Assembly: GCF_002101555.1 (NCBI RefSeq)
Contig: NZ_LQOL01000038.1
Location: 124,001-188,000, forward strand
From: Mycolicibacterium canariasense
GTDB taxonomy: Bacteria; Actinomycetota; Actinomycetes; Mycobacteriales; Mycobacteriaceae
Direction of reading: 5' to 3'
Length of the DNA: 64,000 bases
Positions 33,097 through 41,817 of the stretch are shown here, piece after piece. Position 1 is the first letter of the stretch, and each line of letters starts with the position of its first letter. The notes below the pieces were generated by a model. It made no database searches and was not told where the DNA came from. It worked only from the letters and a program-made list of their open reading frames with translations. A program made the translations under genes and the position numbers.

Positions 33097-34824
33097 ATGA
33101 GCAAGGGCGAACTCACCCTGGAACCGGGCGGCGCCGCCGTCGAGAGCAAGGGCCTCAAGGGCGGTGCGCTTGGCCTGTTGTCCAGCATCGTCGTCGGGAT
33201 GGCCTCGACCGCCCCGGCCTACAGCCTGGCGGCCACCCTCGGTCTCATCATCGCCAGCGGCGGCGCATTGCTGTCCGGCGTGAAAGCCCCCGCCATCGTG
33301 TTGATCTCGTTCATCCCGATGTACCTCATCGCGGTGGCCTACCAGGAGCTGAACAAGGCCGAGCCGGATTGTGGCACCACCTTCACCTGGGCCTCGCGGG
33401 CATTCGGGCCGGTGGTGGGCTGGCTGGGCGGCTGGGGCATCATCGCCGCCGACGTCATCGTGATGGCAAACCTGGCCCAGATCGCCGGCTCGTACTCGTT
33501 CACCTTCGCCGGTGATCTCGGCTGGCAGTCGGCCGCCACGCTGGCCGGCAGCACGTTGTGGTCGACGGTCGCGGGCGTCATCTGGATCGCGGTGATGACC
33601 TACATCTGCTACCGCGGCATCGAGGTGTCGGCCCGGCTGCAGTACGCCCTGCTGGGCATCGAGGTGGTGGTGCTGATCGCGCTCTCGGTGGTGGCCCTGA
33701 TCAAGGTGTACACCCACAACGCCGAGGACTACTCGCTGCTGCCGTCGCTGTCCTGGTTCTGGCCCGGCGGGCTGGATTTCGGCACCGTCATCGCCCCCGC
33801 GGTGCTGACCACCATCTTCATCTACTGGGGCTGGGACACCGCGGTGGCGTGCAACGAGGAATCCGACGACCCCGGACGCACGCCGGGCCGGGCCGCCGTC
33901 ATCTCCACCTTCCTGCTGCTGGCCACCTACGCCCTGGTGAGCGTCGCGGCCGTGGCCTTCGCCGGCGTCGGCACAGACGGTATCGGCCTGGGCAACCCGG
34001 AGAACTCCGCCGACGTGTTCGCCGCGATCGGCCCGGATCTGTTCGGGGACAGCGTTCTCGGCCATGTCGGCATGCTGCTGCTCTCGGCGTCGATCCTGAC
34101 CTCGGCGTCGGCGTCCACCCAGACCACCATCCTGCCCACCGCGCGCACCACGCTGTCGATGGGCGTGTACAAGGCGCTGCCGGGTTCGTTCGCGAAGATC
34201 CACCGCACCTATCTGACCCCCACCACCTCGACGATCGCGATGGGCATCGTCAGCGCCGTGTTCTACGTGCTGTTCACGGTGATCAGCACCAACCTGCTGA
34301 CGGCACTCATCGGTTCGGTGGGCCTGATGATCGCGTTCTACTACGGCCTGACCGGCTTCGCCTGTGTGTGGTTCTACCGAAAGACGTTGACCCGCAACGT
34401 TCGTGACCTGATGATGCGCGGTGTCGTCCCGCTGCTCGGCGGCACCATCCTGCTGGTGGTGTTCGTCTACGGCCTGATCCAGTACGCCAAGCCGGACTGG
34501 CTGACCGACGACGACGGCAACAACGTCACCATCTTCGGGTTCGGTGCCGTGGCTGTGGTCGGCATCGGCGCGCTGGTGCTGGGACTGATCCTGATGCTGG
34601 TCTGGCGGGTCATGGCACCCGGCTTCTTCAAGGGCATCACGCTGCCGCGCCGCAGCCACGACCTGGTGCTGGAGACCGTCGGTGACCAGGCCGCGGTCGA
34701 ACCGCGATTCGGCCTGCCGGATTCCGGCGACATGCCCACCGTCATCGCCCCGGATCTGTCCAATCTGCCGCGCGGCGAGCGGGCCATCAACCCGGAGACG
34801 GGCGAAGAGTTCAGCAAATCCTGA
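33097..34824 (+). CDS. APC-family amino acid/amine permease
   Basis: About 575 residues with roughly twelve membrane segments. The opening GLLSSIVVGMASTAPAYSLA and the central CNEESDDPGRTPGRAAVISTF are typical of the APC superfamily (YhdG/putrescine-permease-like group). It is a cytoplasmic-membrane importer, probably proton-coupled. Its neighbours (aldehyde dehydrogenase, Lrp-type regulator, class III aminotransferase) suggest an amine or omega-amino acid such as putrescine or GABA, which is inference. AGGGAGAAG precedes the ATG. The hydrophilic C-terminal tail of about 75 residues has no recognised motif. Confidence 0.9.
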   Translation: MSKGELTLEPGGAAVESKGLKGGALGLLSSIVVGMASTAPAYSLAATLGLIIASGGALLSGVKAPAIVLISFIPMYLIAVAYQELNKAEPDCGTTFTWASRAFGPVVGWLGGWGIIAADVIVMANLAQIAGSYSFTFAGDLGWQSAATLAGSTLWSTVAGVIWIAVMTYICYRGIEVSARLQYALLGIEVVVLIALSVVALIKVYTHNAEDYSLLPSLSWFWPGGLDFGTVIAPAVLTTIFIYWGWDTAVACNEESDDPGRTPGRAAVISTFLLLATYALVSVAAVAFAGVGTDGIGLGNPENSADVFAAIGPDLFGDSVLGHVGMLLLSASILTSASASTQTTILPTARTTLSMGVYKALPGSFAKIHRTYLTPTTSTIAMGIVSAVFYVLFTVISTNLLTALIGSVGLMIAFYYGLTGFACVWFYRKTLTRNVRDLMMRGVVPLLGGTILLVVFVYGLIQYAKPDWLTDDDGNNVTIFGFGAVAVVGIGALVLGLILMLVWRVMAPGFFKGITLPRRSHDLVLETVGDQAAVEPRFGLPDSGDMPTVIAPDLSNLPRGERAINPETGEEFSKS

Positions 34825-34933
34825 CCGATTCCGTCTACACGCCGCGTCACACCATTGACGGACAGACAGCACCCGAAATTTGACGTTATCGTCATGCCGA
34901 ATCCCCGTCTCGCAGCGACTGAATAGGTGGCGC

Positions 34934-36340
34934 ATGTCCCGACCGACCAAATCGTCATGGCTGGTGGACGGTTCGAGACATATGGGTCGGGTGGGGGCGC
35001 TGGCCGTGGCCGTGGGTATCGGCAGCGCGCTCACCTTTCCACAGGTCGCGTGGGCCGACGACGGCGCATCCGGCGGCTCGTCGTCGGCCGGCGACGCCGG
35101 TGGTGGTGCCGATGCCGGCGGCTCCGGTGACGGGACGGGTCCGAGACCGTCGACGGCCTCCGGTGGGACAACGACGGGGACCGCACCGGCCGGGCCGGCC
35201 GGCACGCCCACGGCGCAAGAGCAGACCGGTGACGAACAACCCGAGAGCACCAAGAACCCCGAGGACCAGGCCAACGCGCGCCCGGATCACCGCACCACGC
35301 GGCACACCCGCCGCGACACCAAGCGGGCCGCCACCCGGGTCGGCTCGGTCAAGACCGCGGCGGTGCGCGACACGTCGGCGCCGCCCCCTGCCAAGGAGCC
35401 GCAGACGTCGGACACCCCGGCCGCCGAACGCTCGCCGGCACCGGTGGCGGCCGCGGGCAACACGGCGGGTCAGGTCACCGTGGCGAGCACGGCCACTGCC
35501 CTCACCGCCGCGGTCGCGCCCACGCAGAGCACGCCGGCTCCCGGCGTCCGCACGCTGGTCCTCGGTGTGTTGGGGGTGTTCGGGTTCAGTCCCAACCCGG
35601 TGCCCGGTCACACCAACAACCCACTGTTGGAAGCGATCTGGGCAGGATACCGGCGCATCGAAACGCTCTTCGACGCCAAGCGCCCCGCCATCACCGCGGC
35701 GGCGGTGCACACCAGCCTGCCCACCGCCGCAAAACCCGATATCGCCGGTGATCCGGTCATCGTCGACACCGACGGACCGGCCCCCACCCCACTGACGGCG
35801 TCGGCGACCGAACTTCCGGCGGTGATCGCGACCATCACCAAGGTCAACCCGGCGCCGAGCCGACCGTCCTCACCGCTGCGGACGTTCGTGCTCAACGCAC
35901 TGGGGGCGTTCGGGTTCAACCCCGAGCCAGGCCACACCAACAACCCGGTGTTACAAGCGATCTGGAACGGCTACCGCAAGCTGGAGGCGATCTTCGACAA
36001 CACCGCGCCGGATATCGACGCGGTCCGGATCCTGGGTACCCGCTGGACCGACGACGGGTACGTCGCCGTGGATCTCGCCGTCGACGTCAGCGACTACGAC
36101 GGGGATCCGATCTCCACCAGCACCATCACCGGCGTGGCATTCACCAAGAACCTCGACGGGACGTTCACCTATCTGGCCACCCCCGGGTACAGCGGCACCG
36201 ACACGGTGTACATCGGTGCCACCGACAGCGGCAACCACTACCACCAGGGCACCACGATCTTCGACTACACCGGCAACCACACCCGGGTGGCGGCCATCGC
36301 GATCACGGTAATCGCCGCGCCGGCGCTCAGCGCTTCGTGA
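34934..36340 (+). CDS. Secreted mycobacterial surface protein with two internal repeats
   Basis: 468 residues. An N-terminal signal region (SRHMGRVGALAVAVGIGSAL to AWA, cleavage near residue 41) is typical of large mycobacterial exported proteins. Residues 45-190 are a low-complexity Gly/Ala/Pro/Thr stretch with a basic patch. Two copies of a module follow, beginning VLGVLGVFGFSPNPVPGHTNN and VLNALGAFGFNPEPGHTNN, each running through an AIWxGYRxxEAIFD helix. The C-terminus (VAVDVSDYDGDPIS...GYSGTDTVYIGATDS) resembles a cadherin-like/VCBS beta domain. Probably cell-surface; function unknown. It overlaps the convergent ALDH by 14 bp. Confidence 0.83.
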   Translation: MSRPTKSSWLVDGSRHMGRVGALAVAVGIGSALTFPQVAWADDGASGGSSSAGDAGGGADAGGSGDGTGPRPSTASGGTTTGTAPAGPAGTPTAQEQTGDEQPESTKNPEDQANARPDHRTTRHTRRDTKRAATRVGSVKTAAVRDTSAPPPAKEPQTSDTPAAERSPAPVAAAGNTAGQVTVASTATALTAAVAPTQSTPAPGVRTLVLGVLGVFGFSPNPVPGHTNNPLLEAIWAGYRRIETLFDAKRPAITAAAVHTSLPTAAKPDIAGDPVIVDTDGPAPTPLTASATELPAVIATITKVNPAPSRPSSPLRTFVLNALGAFGFNPEPGHTNNPVLQAIWNGYRKLEAIFDNTAPDIDAVRILGTRWTDDGYVAVDLAVDVSDYDGDPISTSTITGVAFTKNLDGTFTYLATPGYSGTDTVYIGATDSGNHYHQGTTIFDYTGNHTRVAAIAITVIAAPALSAS

Positions 36341-37820
36341 AAATCGTTCGGTGCCAGGCCTTGTCGGCCACCCCGGTGATATCGCTCATCACGTGTTTGA
36401 TGGTCAGGTATTCCTCGAACGAGTAGTCGCTCATATCCTTGCCGAACCCGGACGCCCCGACACCGCCGTGCGGCATCTCCGAGATGATCGGGATGTGATC
36501 GTTGATCCACACACAGCCGGCGTTGATCTCGCGGGACGCGCGCTGCGCCCGGTAGACATCACGGGTCCAGGCCGAAGCGGCCAACCCATAGTCGGTGTCG
36601 TTGGCCTGCCGTAGGGCGTCATCGTCGTCGGTGAAGGCGCGCACGGTCAGCACCGGACCGAAGACCTCGTCCCGGTAGATCTCGGAATCCTCTGCGACAT
36701 CGGCGATCAGCGTCGGCCGGTAGAACGACCCGGGCAGATCCGGGATGACGCCGCCGGTGACGATGCGCCCGCCCTGAGCGGGTGCCCGGGAGACCATGCC
36801 GGCCACCTTGTCGCGGTGCGCGGTGGTGATCAGCGGGCCCAGATCGGTGTCGGGATCGTGCGGGTCGCCGACCACGATCTTGCTCATCACCTCGCCCACC
36901 CCGGCGACGAAGTCGTCGTAGAGATCGCGAGCCACGATCGCGCGGGTGGCCGCCGTGCAGTCCTGGCCGGTGTTGATCAGCGCCCCGGCGACCGCGCCCT
37001 GGATGGCCGCGTCCAGGTCGGCGTCGTCGAACACCACGAACGGCGCCTTGCCGCCCAGTTCCAGCTGGGTGCGGTGGCCGTGCACGGCGGCGGCCGCCAT
37101 CACCTTGCGGCCGACCGCCGTCGACCCGGTGAAGGTCACGACGTCGACGTCGCGGTGCCCGGCCAGCGCGGTGCCGACATCGGCCCCGGCCCCGGTGACG
37201 ACGTTGAGCACCCCGGCCGGCAGCCCCGCCTCGGCGGCGATCCGCGCCAGCGTGAGCGTGGTCAACGGGGTGATCTCGGCCGGTTTGATGACGACGGCGC
37301 AGCCGGCGGCCAGCGCGGGGATGACCTTCCACACCGCCATTTGCAGCGGATAGTTCCACGGGGTGATGGTGGCGACCACGCCGACGGCCTCACGCCGGAT
37401 GCTGGAGGTGTGATCGGCCGAATACTCGGCGGCCGCCTTGCCTTCCAAATGCCGCGCCGCACCGGCGAAGAAGGCCACGTTGTCGACGCTGCCCGGGATG
37501 TCGAACTCGGTGGCCAGCCGCACCGGCTTCCCGCACTGGGCCACTTCCTCGGCGATGAAGGTGGCCGCGTTGGCCTCCATCAGTTCGGCGAGCTTGGCCA
37601 GCACGCCGGCCCGCTCCACCGGCGCGGCCTTGGCCCAGCCGGGTTGGGCGGCGCGGGCGGCGGCGACGGCGGCATCCACATCGGCGGGGGTGGCCAGCGT
37701 GTAGCTCGCCACCACCTCACCGGTGGCGGGGCTGATCACCGCGAAGGGCTGCCCGCCCGTCTGCACCGCCACGCCGTTGATCCAGCTACCAGCGACAACG
37801 GAGGTTTGGGTGGTGGTCAC
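36327..37820 (-). CDS. Aminobutyraldehyde/betaine-aldehyde dehydrogenase-like ALDH
   Basis: About 497 residues. Key motifs are TPWNYPLQMAVWK, FTGSTAVG, the catalytic Glu of LELGGKAPF, the catalytic Cys in NTGQDCTAAT, and EVFGPVL. The C-terminal HIPIISEMPHGGVGASGFGKDMSDYSFEEY is characteristic of gamma-aminobutyraldehyde dehydrogenases (PatD/YdcW type). It would oxidise aminoaldehydes made by the nearby aminotransferase, for example from putrescine, to omega-amino acids such as GABA. It is divergent from the Lrp regulator, so probably controlled by it. The GTG at 37820 is chosen; a longer frame exists but lacks homology. Confidence 0.92.
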   Translation of the reverse strand: MTTTQTSVVAGSWINGVAVQTGGQPFAVISPATGEVVASYTLATPADVDAAVAAARAAQPGWAKAAPVERAGVLAKLAELMEANAATFIAEEVAQCGKPVRLATEFDIPGSVDNVAFFAGAARHLEGKAAAEYSADHTSSIRREAVGVVATITPWNYPLQMAVWKVIPALAAGCAVVIKPAEITPLTTLTLARIAAEAGLPAGVLNVVTGAGADVGTALAGHRDVDVVTFTGSTAVGRKVMAAAAVHGHRTQLELGGKAPFVVFDDADLDAAIQGAVAGALINTGQDCTAATRAIVARDLYDDFVAGVGEVMSKIVVGDPHDPDTDLGPLITTAHRDKVAGMVSRAPAQGGRIVTGGVIPDLPGSFYRPTLIADVAEDSEIYRDEVFGPVLTVRAFTDDDDALRQANDTDYGLAASAWTRDVYRAQRASREINAGCVWINDHIPIISEMPHGGVGASGFGKDMSDYSFEEYLTIKHVMSDITGVADKAWHRTIFTKR

Positions 37821-37898
37821 GAGCTCATACGCTACCCGAGGACTGCTGCGCATTCCACCGGTCGGAGACATGAAAAACGCGCGATTTAATGGAAATGG

Positions 37899-37928
37899 TT
37901 GCCCCAAACTACGGATTCCGTGCACAAT
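37899..37928 (+). promoter_or_regulatory. Predicted promoter of the Lrp-aminotransferase operon
   Basis: TTGCCC (37899-37904), 18-base spacer, CACAAT (37923-37928), eight bases before the Lrp ATG. Each hexamer matches the consensus at four of six positions. An AT-rich patch at 37883-37897 just upstream may be an Lrp contact region. Confidence 0.38.
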
Positions 37929-37935
37929 CGTCACC

Positions 37936-38457
37936 ATGTCGAACCCAGATTCACAGCCCGGCGTATCCGCCGTCTCCCTGCGAATCAATCAGTCCCGTCC
38001 GGGGGCGGCGTTCCAGCTCGACGAATTGTCCAAGTCGATCATCGAGAAGCTGCAGCAGGACGGCAGGCGGTCCTACGCCGGGATCGGCAAGGCCGTCGGC
38101 CTCTCGGAAGCCGCGGTGCGCCAACGCGTCCAGCGCATGGTCGACGCGGGCGTCATGCAGATCGTCGCGGTCACCGACCCGATGCAACTGGGCTTCGCCC
38201 GCCAGGCCATGATCGGCATCCGGTGCACCGGCGACACCACCAAGGTGGCCGACAAGATCGCCGCCATCGAATCGGTGGACTACGTGGTACTGACGGCCGG
38301 CACCTTCGACGCCATCATCGAAGTGGTCTGCGAGGACGATGACGACCTCCTCGACCTGCTCAACACCAAGATCCGTGCCGTCCCAGGGGTGATATCAACC
38401 GAGACTCTTGTCTATCTCAAACTTGTCAAACAGCAATACAATTGGGGCACGCGATGA
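37936..38457 (+). CDS. Lrp/AsnC-family transcriptional regulator
   Basis: 173 residues. The N-terminal HTH (LDELSKSIIEKLQQDGRRSYAGIGKAVGLSEAAVRQRVQRMVDAGVM) is followed by the RAM/effector domain with IESVDYVVLTAGTFDAIIEVVC and DLLDLLNTKIRAVPGV. Lrp-like regulators form octamers and sense amino acids. It is divergent from the aldehyde dehydrogenase and overlaps the aminotransferase start by four bases (ATGA), so it likely controls amine/amino acid catabolism at this locus. An N-terminal extension of about 30 residues is less conserved. ATG at 37936 was chosen; the longer frame lies inside the promoter region. Confidence 0.92.
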   Translation: MSNPDSQPGVSAVSLRINQSRPGAAFQLDELSKSIIEKLQQDGRRSYAGIGKAVGLSEAAVRQRVQRMVDAGVMQIVAVTDPMQLGFARQAMIGIRCTGDTTKVADKIAAIESVDYVVLTAGTFDAIIEVVCEDDDDLLDLLNTKIRAVPGVISTETLVYLKLVKQQYNWGTR

Positions 38458-39839
38458 CGACTACTGATGTAGCGCAATCTATTTCGACAGATCTGGCCGC
38501 CAAGGCCAAACGCCACCTGTGGGGCCATTTCGCCCGGCACGGTGCCGATATCAATCCGCCCATCATCACCCGCGGCGAGGGTGTGCGGATTTTCGACGAC
38601 CAGGGCCGCAGTTACATCGACGGGCTCTCGGGCCTGTTCGTGGTGCAGGTCGGACACGGCCGCGAGGAACTGGCCGCCGCGGCGGCCCGCCAAGCCGAGC
38701 AGCTGGCCTTCTTCCCCTTGTGGTCCTACGCCACGCCGACGGCCATCGAGTTGGCCGAGCGGATCGCGAACTACGCACCGGGCGACCTGAACCGCGTCTT
38801 CTTCACCACCGGCGGCGGCGAAGCGGTGGAGAGCGCCTGGAAACTGGCCAAGCAGTATTTCAAGCTGACCGGCAAACCCGGTAAGCACAAGGTGGTTTCG
38901 CGTTCGATCGCCTACCACGGCACCCCGCAGGGCGCGCTGGCCATCACCGGCATCCCGGCCTTCAAGGCGCCGTTCGAGCCGCTCACCCCGGGCGGTTTCC
39001 GGGCACCGAACACCAACTTCTACCGGGCGCCGGAGGTCTACGCGCACGACGAGAAGGCGTTCGGGCAGTACTGCGCCGACCGCATCGCCGAGGCCATCGA
39101 GTTCGAGGGCCCGGACACCGTCGCCGCGGTGTTCCTGGAGCCGGTGCAGAACGCCGGGGGTTGCTTCCCGCCGCCGCCGGGATACTTCGAGCGGGTCCGC
39201 GAGATCTGCGACGAGTACGACGTGCTGTTGGTTTCCGACGAGGTGATCTGCGCCTACGGCCGCATCGGGTCCATGTTCGCCTGCGACGATTTCGGCTACG
39301 TTCCCGACATCATCACCAGCGCAAAGGGTTTGACCTCGGGCTACTCCCCGATCGGTGCGATGATCGCCAGCGACCGACTGTTCGAGCCGTTCAACGACGG
39401 CAAGACGGTGTTCGGGCACGGCTACACCTTCGGCGGGCACCCGGTGTCGTCGGCGGTCGCGCTGGCCAACCTGGACATCTTCGAGCGCGAGGGCATCAAC
39501 GCCCACGTCAAGGAACAGGCACCGGTGTTCAAGGCCACCCTGGAGAAGCTGTACGACCTGCCCATCGTCGGTGACGTCCGCGGCGAGGGCTTCTTCTACG
39601 GCATCGAGCTGGTCAAGGACAAGACCACCAAGGAGACCTTCAACGACGAGGAGTCCGAGCGGCTGCTGCGCGGGTTCCTGACCCCCGCCCTGTGGGAGGC
39701 CGGTCTATACTGCCGCGCCGATGACCGTGGCGACCCGGTGGTGCAGCTGGCTCCCCCGCTGATCAGCGGGCAGAAGGAGTTCGACGCGATCTACGACATC
39801 CTGCACGGGGTGCTCAGCGAGGCCGGACGCCGCCTGTAG
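38454..39839 (+). CDS. Class III (omega-)aminotransferase, putrescine/amine type (Rv3329-like)
   Basis: 461 residues, PLP-dependent fold type I. The PLP lysine is K291 in TSAKGLTSGYSPIGAM; VSDEVICAYGR holds the Asp that binds the pyridine nitrogen, and FTTGGGEAVESAWKLA the phosphate region. Class III enzymes of this subgroup use putrescine, cadaverine or omega-amino acids with pyruvate or 2-oxoglutarate. With the divergent aminobutyraldehyde dehydrogenase and the APC permease, it forms a plausible diamine to GABA route; the true substrate is inference. The ATG overlaps the Lrp stop. In Mtb, Rv3329 is a similar aminotransferase just before dacB1. Confidence 0.92.
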   Translation: MTTTDVAQSISTDLAAKAKRHLWGHFARHGADINPPIITRGEGVRIFDDQGRSYIDGLSGLFVVQVGHGREELAAAAARQAEQLAFFPLWSYATPTAIELAERIANYAPGDLNRVFFTTGGGEAVESAWKLAKQYFKLTGKPGKHKVVSRSIAYHGTPQGALAITGIPAFKAPFEPLTPGGFRAPNTNFYRAPEVYAHDEKAFGQYCADRIAEAIEFEGPDTVAAVFLEPVQNAGGCFPPPPGYFERVREICDEYDVLLVSDEVICAYGRIGSMFACDDFGYVPDIITSAKGLTSGYSPIGAMIASDRLFEPFNDGKTVFGHGYTFGGHPVSSAVALANLDIFEREGINAHVKEQAPVFKATLEKLYDLPIVGDVRGEGFFYGIELVKDKTTKETFNDEESERLLRGFLTPALWEAGLYCRADDRGDPVVQLAPPLISGQKEFDAIYDILHGVLSEAGRRL

Positions 39840-39863
39840 ACGGACGTCGGTAGCGGACCGTGT

Positions 39864-39926
39864 GAGAACCTCCGGGTGAGGTGTGTGGCCGGGCGAAGGC
39901 CCATCACCACCAACCCGGAGGTTCTC
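39864..39926. terminator. Long hairpin between convergent genes
   Basis: A perfect 14-bp stem, GAGAACCTCCGGGT at 39864-39877 and its complement at 39913-39926, encloses 35 bases that can form a second, imperfect stem (GGTG...GGCC with GGCC...CACC). The aminotransferase and the response regulator converge here, so it can serve both strands. No U-tract is present, as is usual for mycobacterial terminators. Confidence 0.72.
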
Positions 39927-39997
39927 GCGTTCGCCGATCCGGCACAAGTGGCCGACGGATCGGTAAACCCCTCGCCTGTCGCGGCACGCCATGACGG

Positions 39998-40624
39998 TCA
40001 AGGGGCAACGAGACGCACGGCCTCCTCCCGCGAGCTGACGCCCATCTTGGCAAAGAGATTGTTGATGTGAGTCTTGACCGTCGCCATCGAGATCACGAGT
40101 TCGTCTGCGATGTCGCGGTTGCGCAAGCCGGCGACAATGAGATGCAGGACGCGGACTTCCTGCTCGGTGAGCCCGTACCGTCGTGCGGCGGTCTGGGCGT
40201 TGCGACGCGACCGGATGCCGCGCAGCAGAAACTGGGTGGCCTCGGACCCGAAGGGGCTCTGCCCGGCCGCCGCCGATCGGATGGCAGCCACGATCTGCGC
40301 CGCACCGTCGGCTTTGGTGATGTAGCCGTGAGCACCGGCCGCCAACGCCGCGCCGATCGAGTCGTCGTCGCCGTAGGTGGTGAGGACCAGAATCCTTGTC
40401 GAGCAGCCATGTTCGCAGAGTGCTCGGATGACGGCGTGGCCGTCCACCGACGGCATCTGCAGATCCAACAGCAACACGTCGGGCCGGTGCTCGCGGACCG
40501 CGTCGATGGCCTCGGCCCCATCCGCCGCTCCCGCCACGACGACGATCCCCTCCGTCAGCTCGAGAATGGTGATCAATCCCTCGCGGACCGCGGACTGATC
40601 GTCGGCGACGACGACGGAGATCAT
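39998..40624 (-). CDS. NarL/LuxR-family response regulator
   Basis: 208 residues. The receiver domain has the acidic pair ADD (residues 7-9), the phospho-acceptor D54 in LLLDLQMPSVDG, and the conserved Lys in ITKADG. The output domain is a LuxR helix-turn-helix: LTEQEVRVLHLIVAGLRNRDIADELVIS and TVKTHINNLFAKMGVSSREEAV. It partners the histidine kinase whose stop overlaps its start (ATGA). The target genes are unknown; the two small membrane proteins divergent from the kinase are the nearest candidates. Confidence 0.93.
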   Translation of the reverse strand: MISVVVADDQSAVREGLITILELTEGIVVVAGAADGAEAIDAVREHRPDVLLLDLQMPSVDGHAVIRALCEHGCSTRILVLTTYGDDDSIGAALAAGAHGYITKADGAAQIVAAIRSAAAGQSPFGSEATQFLLRGIRSRRNAQTAARRYGLTEQEVRVLHLIVAGLRNRDIADELVISMATVKTHINNLFAKMGVSSREEAVRLVAP

Positions 40625-41682
40625 GTCGTTGCCTCGCAGCGCAATTCCCACACCCCGGCCTCCCAGCCGGCGACCAATTCCGCTCCCACCGCTTGCGCTC
40701 GCTCCCGCAGGCCGCGTAATCCCCAACCGCTCATCGCCCCCGGCTCCGCCGCCCGGTTACGCAAGCACAACACAACGCCGGCCGCGGTGTAGTGCACCTC
40801 GGCGTACGCCTCGGCGGCAGACGAGTGTCGGCAGATATTGCTGACCCCTTCCACCGCAACGGTTCCCAGTAGATCGGTGATGGCAGGCGGCAGCACGGGT
40901 GGCGTCCCGTTGACCGTGACGTGCAAGGTGCCCCACCCCTGCTCGGCCAGCTGATCGGCCAGTCGGGCCACCACGACATCCACCGGTTCGGTGAATCGGC
41001 GCAGATCGTGAACCGCCTGCCGCGCCTCGTCGAGCCCCTGGACTGCCATGGCGCGGGCAGCGCGCACTCGCCCCACCACGTCGGTGCCCGAACAACTCCG
41101 TTCGGCGACGACACCGAGTGCGTCCAGTTGAATCACCAGGGCACCCAGTGAGTGGGCGAGAACGTCGTGCAGGTCGCGACTCAGCCGGGCACGTTCCTCG
41201 GCGGCCGCGGCCCGCAATTCGATGTCGTGGAGTTCGCGTTGCCGCATGCTCGTACGGGCCACCTCCACGCTGCGCAACCCCAGGATGGCGCCGACGGCGA
41301 CGGGCACCACAATGGCCGAGCTGTCAGATAGTTGTGCAGTCCGGGCGAGACAGGTGAGCGCGCCAGCCGCCGCGATCACCGAACAGCTTGCGGCAAGGGC
41401 AAAGCCGTTAACCGGAAACGCGCCGGCGGTCAGCGATACGGCCACCGCCAGCGCCACTGTCGCGGCCGCCGACCCGGACAGCACACCGAACATCGCCACC
41501 GCACCGATCGCCGCACCAAGACCATAGCGCCACAACGGATGTGCAACTGCGCGCGGCATCGCCGCGCACCACGTCGCCACACCGAAGACCGCCGACGCCG
41601 TCGCCGCCAGGCCCACACCGCGCGCCATATCGGTGACCGCGAAGGCAGCGGTCAGTGCCACCACAACGACACGCACCGACAT
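40621..41682 (-). CDS. Sensor histidine kinase (HisKA_3/NarL-type)
   Basis: About 353 residues from the chosen start. Five or six membrane helices occupy the first 150 residues, with no extracellular sensor domain. The dimerisation/phosphoacceptor helix has SRDLHDVLAHSLGALV with the conserved His, and the C-terminal HATPase region has the N-box-like EGVSNICRHS and GWGLRGLRERA. It should phosphorylate the adjacent response regulator. Start uncertain: an ATG at 41823 would add 47 Trp/His-rich residues and overlap the divergent gene's start at the palindrome CATGCATG; a GTG at 41694 is another option. Confidence 0.87.
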   Translation of the reverse strand: MSVRVVVVALTAAFAVTDMARGVGLAATASAVFGVATWCAAMPRAVAHPLWRYGLGAAIGAVAMFGVLSGSAAATVALAVAVSLTAGAFPVNGFALAASCSVIAAAGALTCLARTAQLSDSSAIVVPVAVGAILGLRSVEVARTSMRQRELHDIELRAAAAEERARLSRDLHDVLAHSLGALVIQLDALGVVAERSCSGTDVVGRVRAARAMAVQGLDEARQAVHDLRRFTEPVDVVVARLADQLAEQGWGTLHVTVNGTPPVLPPAITDLLGTVAVEGVSNICRHSSAAEAYAEVHYTAAGVVLCLRNRAAEPGAMSGWGLRGLRERAQAVGAELVAGWEAGVWELRCEATT

Positions 41683-41817
41683 CCGCAGGGTCACAACCTC
41701 AGTGTGCCAGCGGACCATGTGGATACAGAGCTCACCAACCGGTGCGACGACGATCTCCACCCACATCTCCACCCAGCGGTGGTGCCATCGCGCGGCATAA
41801 CGGATCAAGGTGGTGTC

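Noticed and set aside
32725..35274. Minus-strand frame of 849 codons opposite the permease
   Set aside because: His/Asp/Gln/Arg-rich shadow translation with no domain; the plus-strand APC permease is clear.
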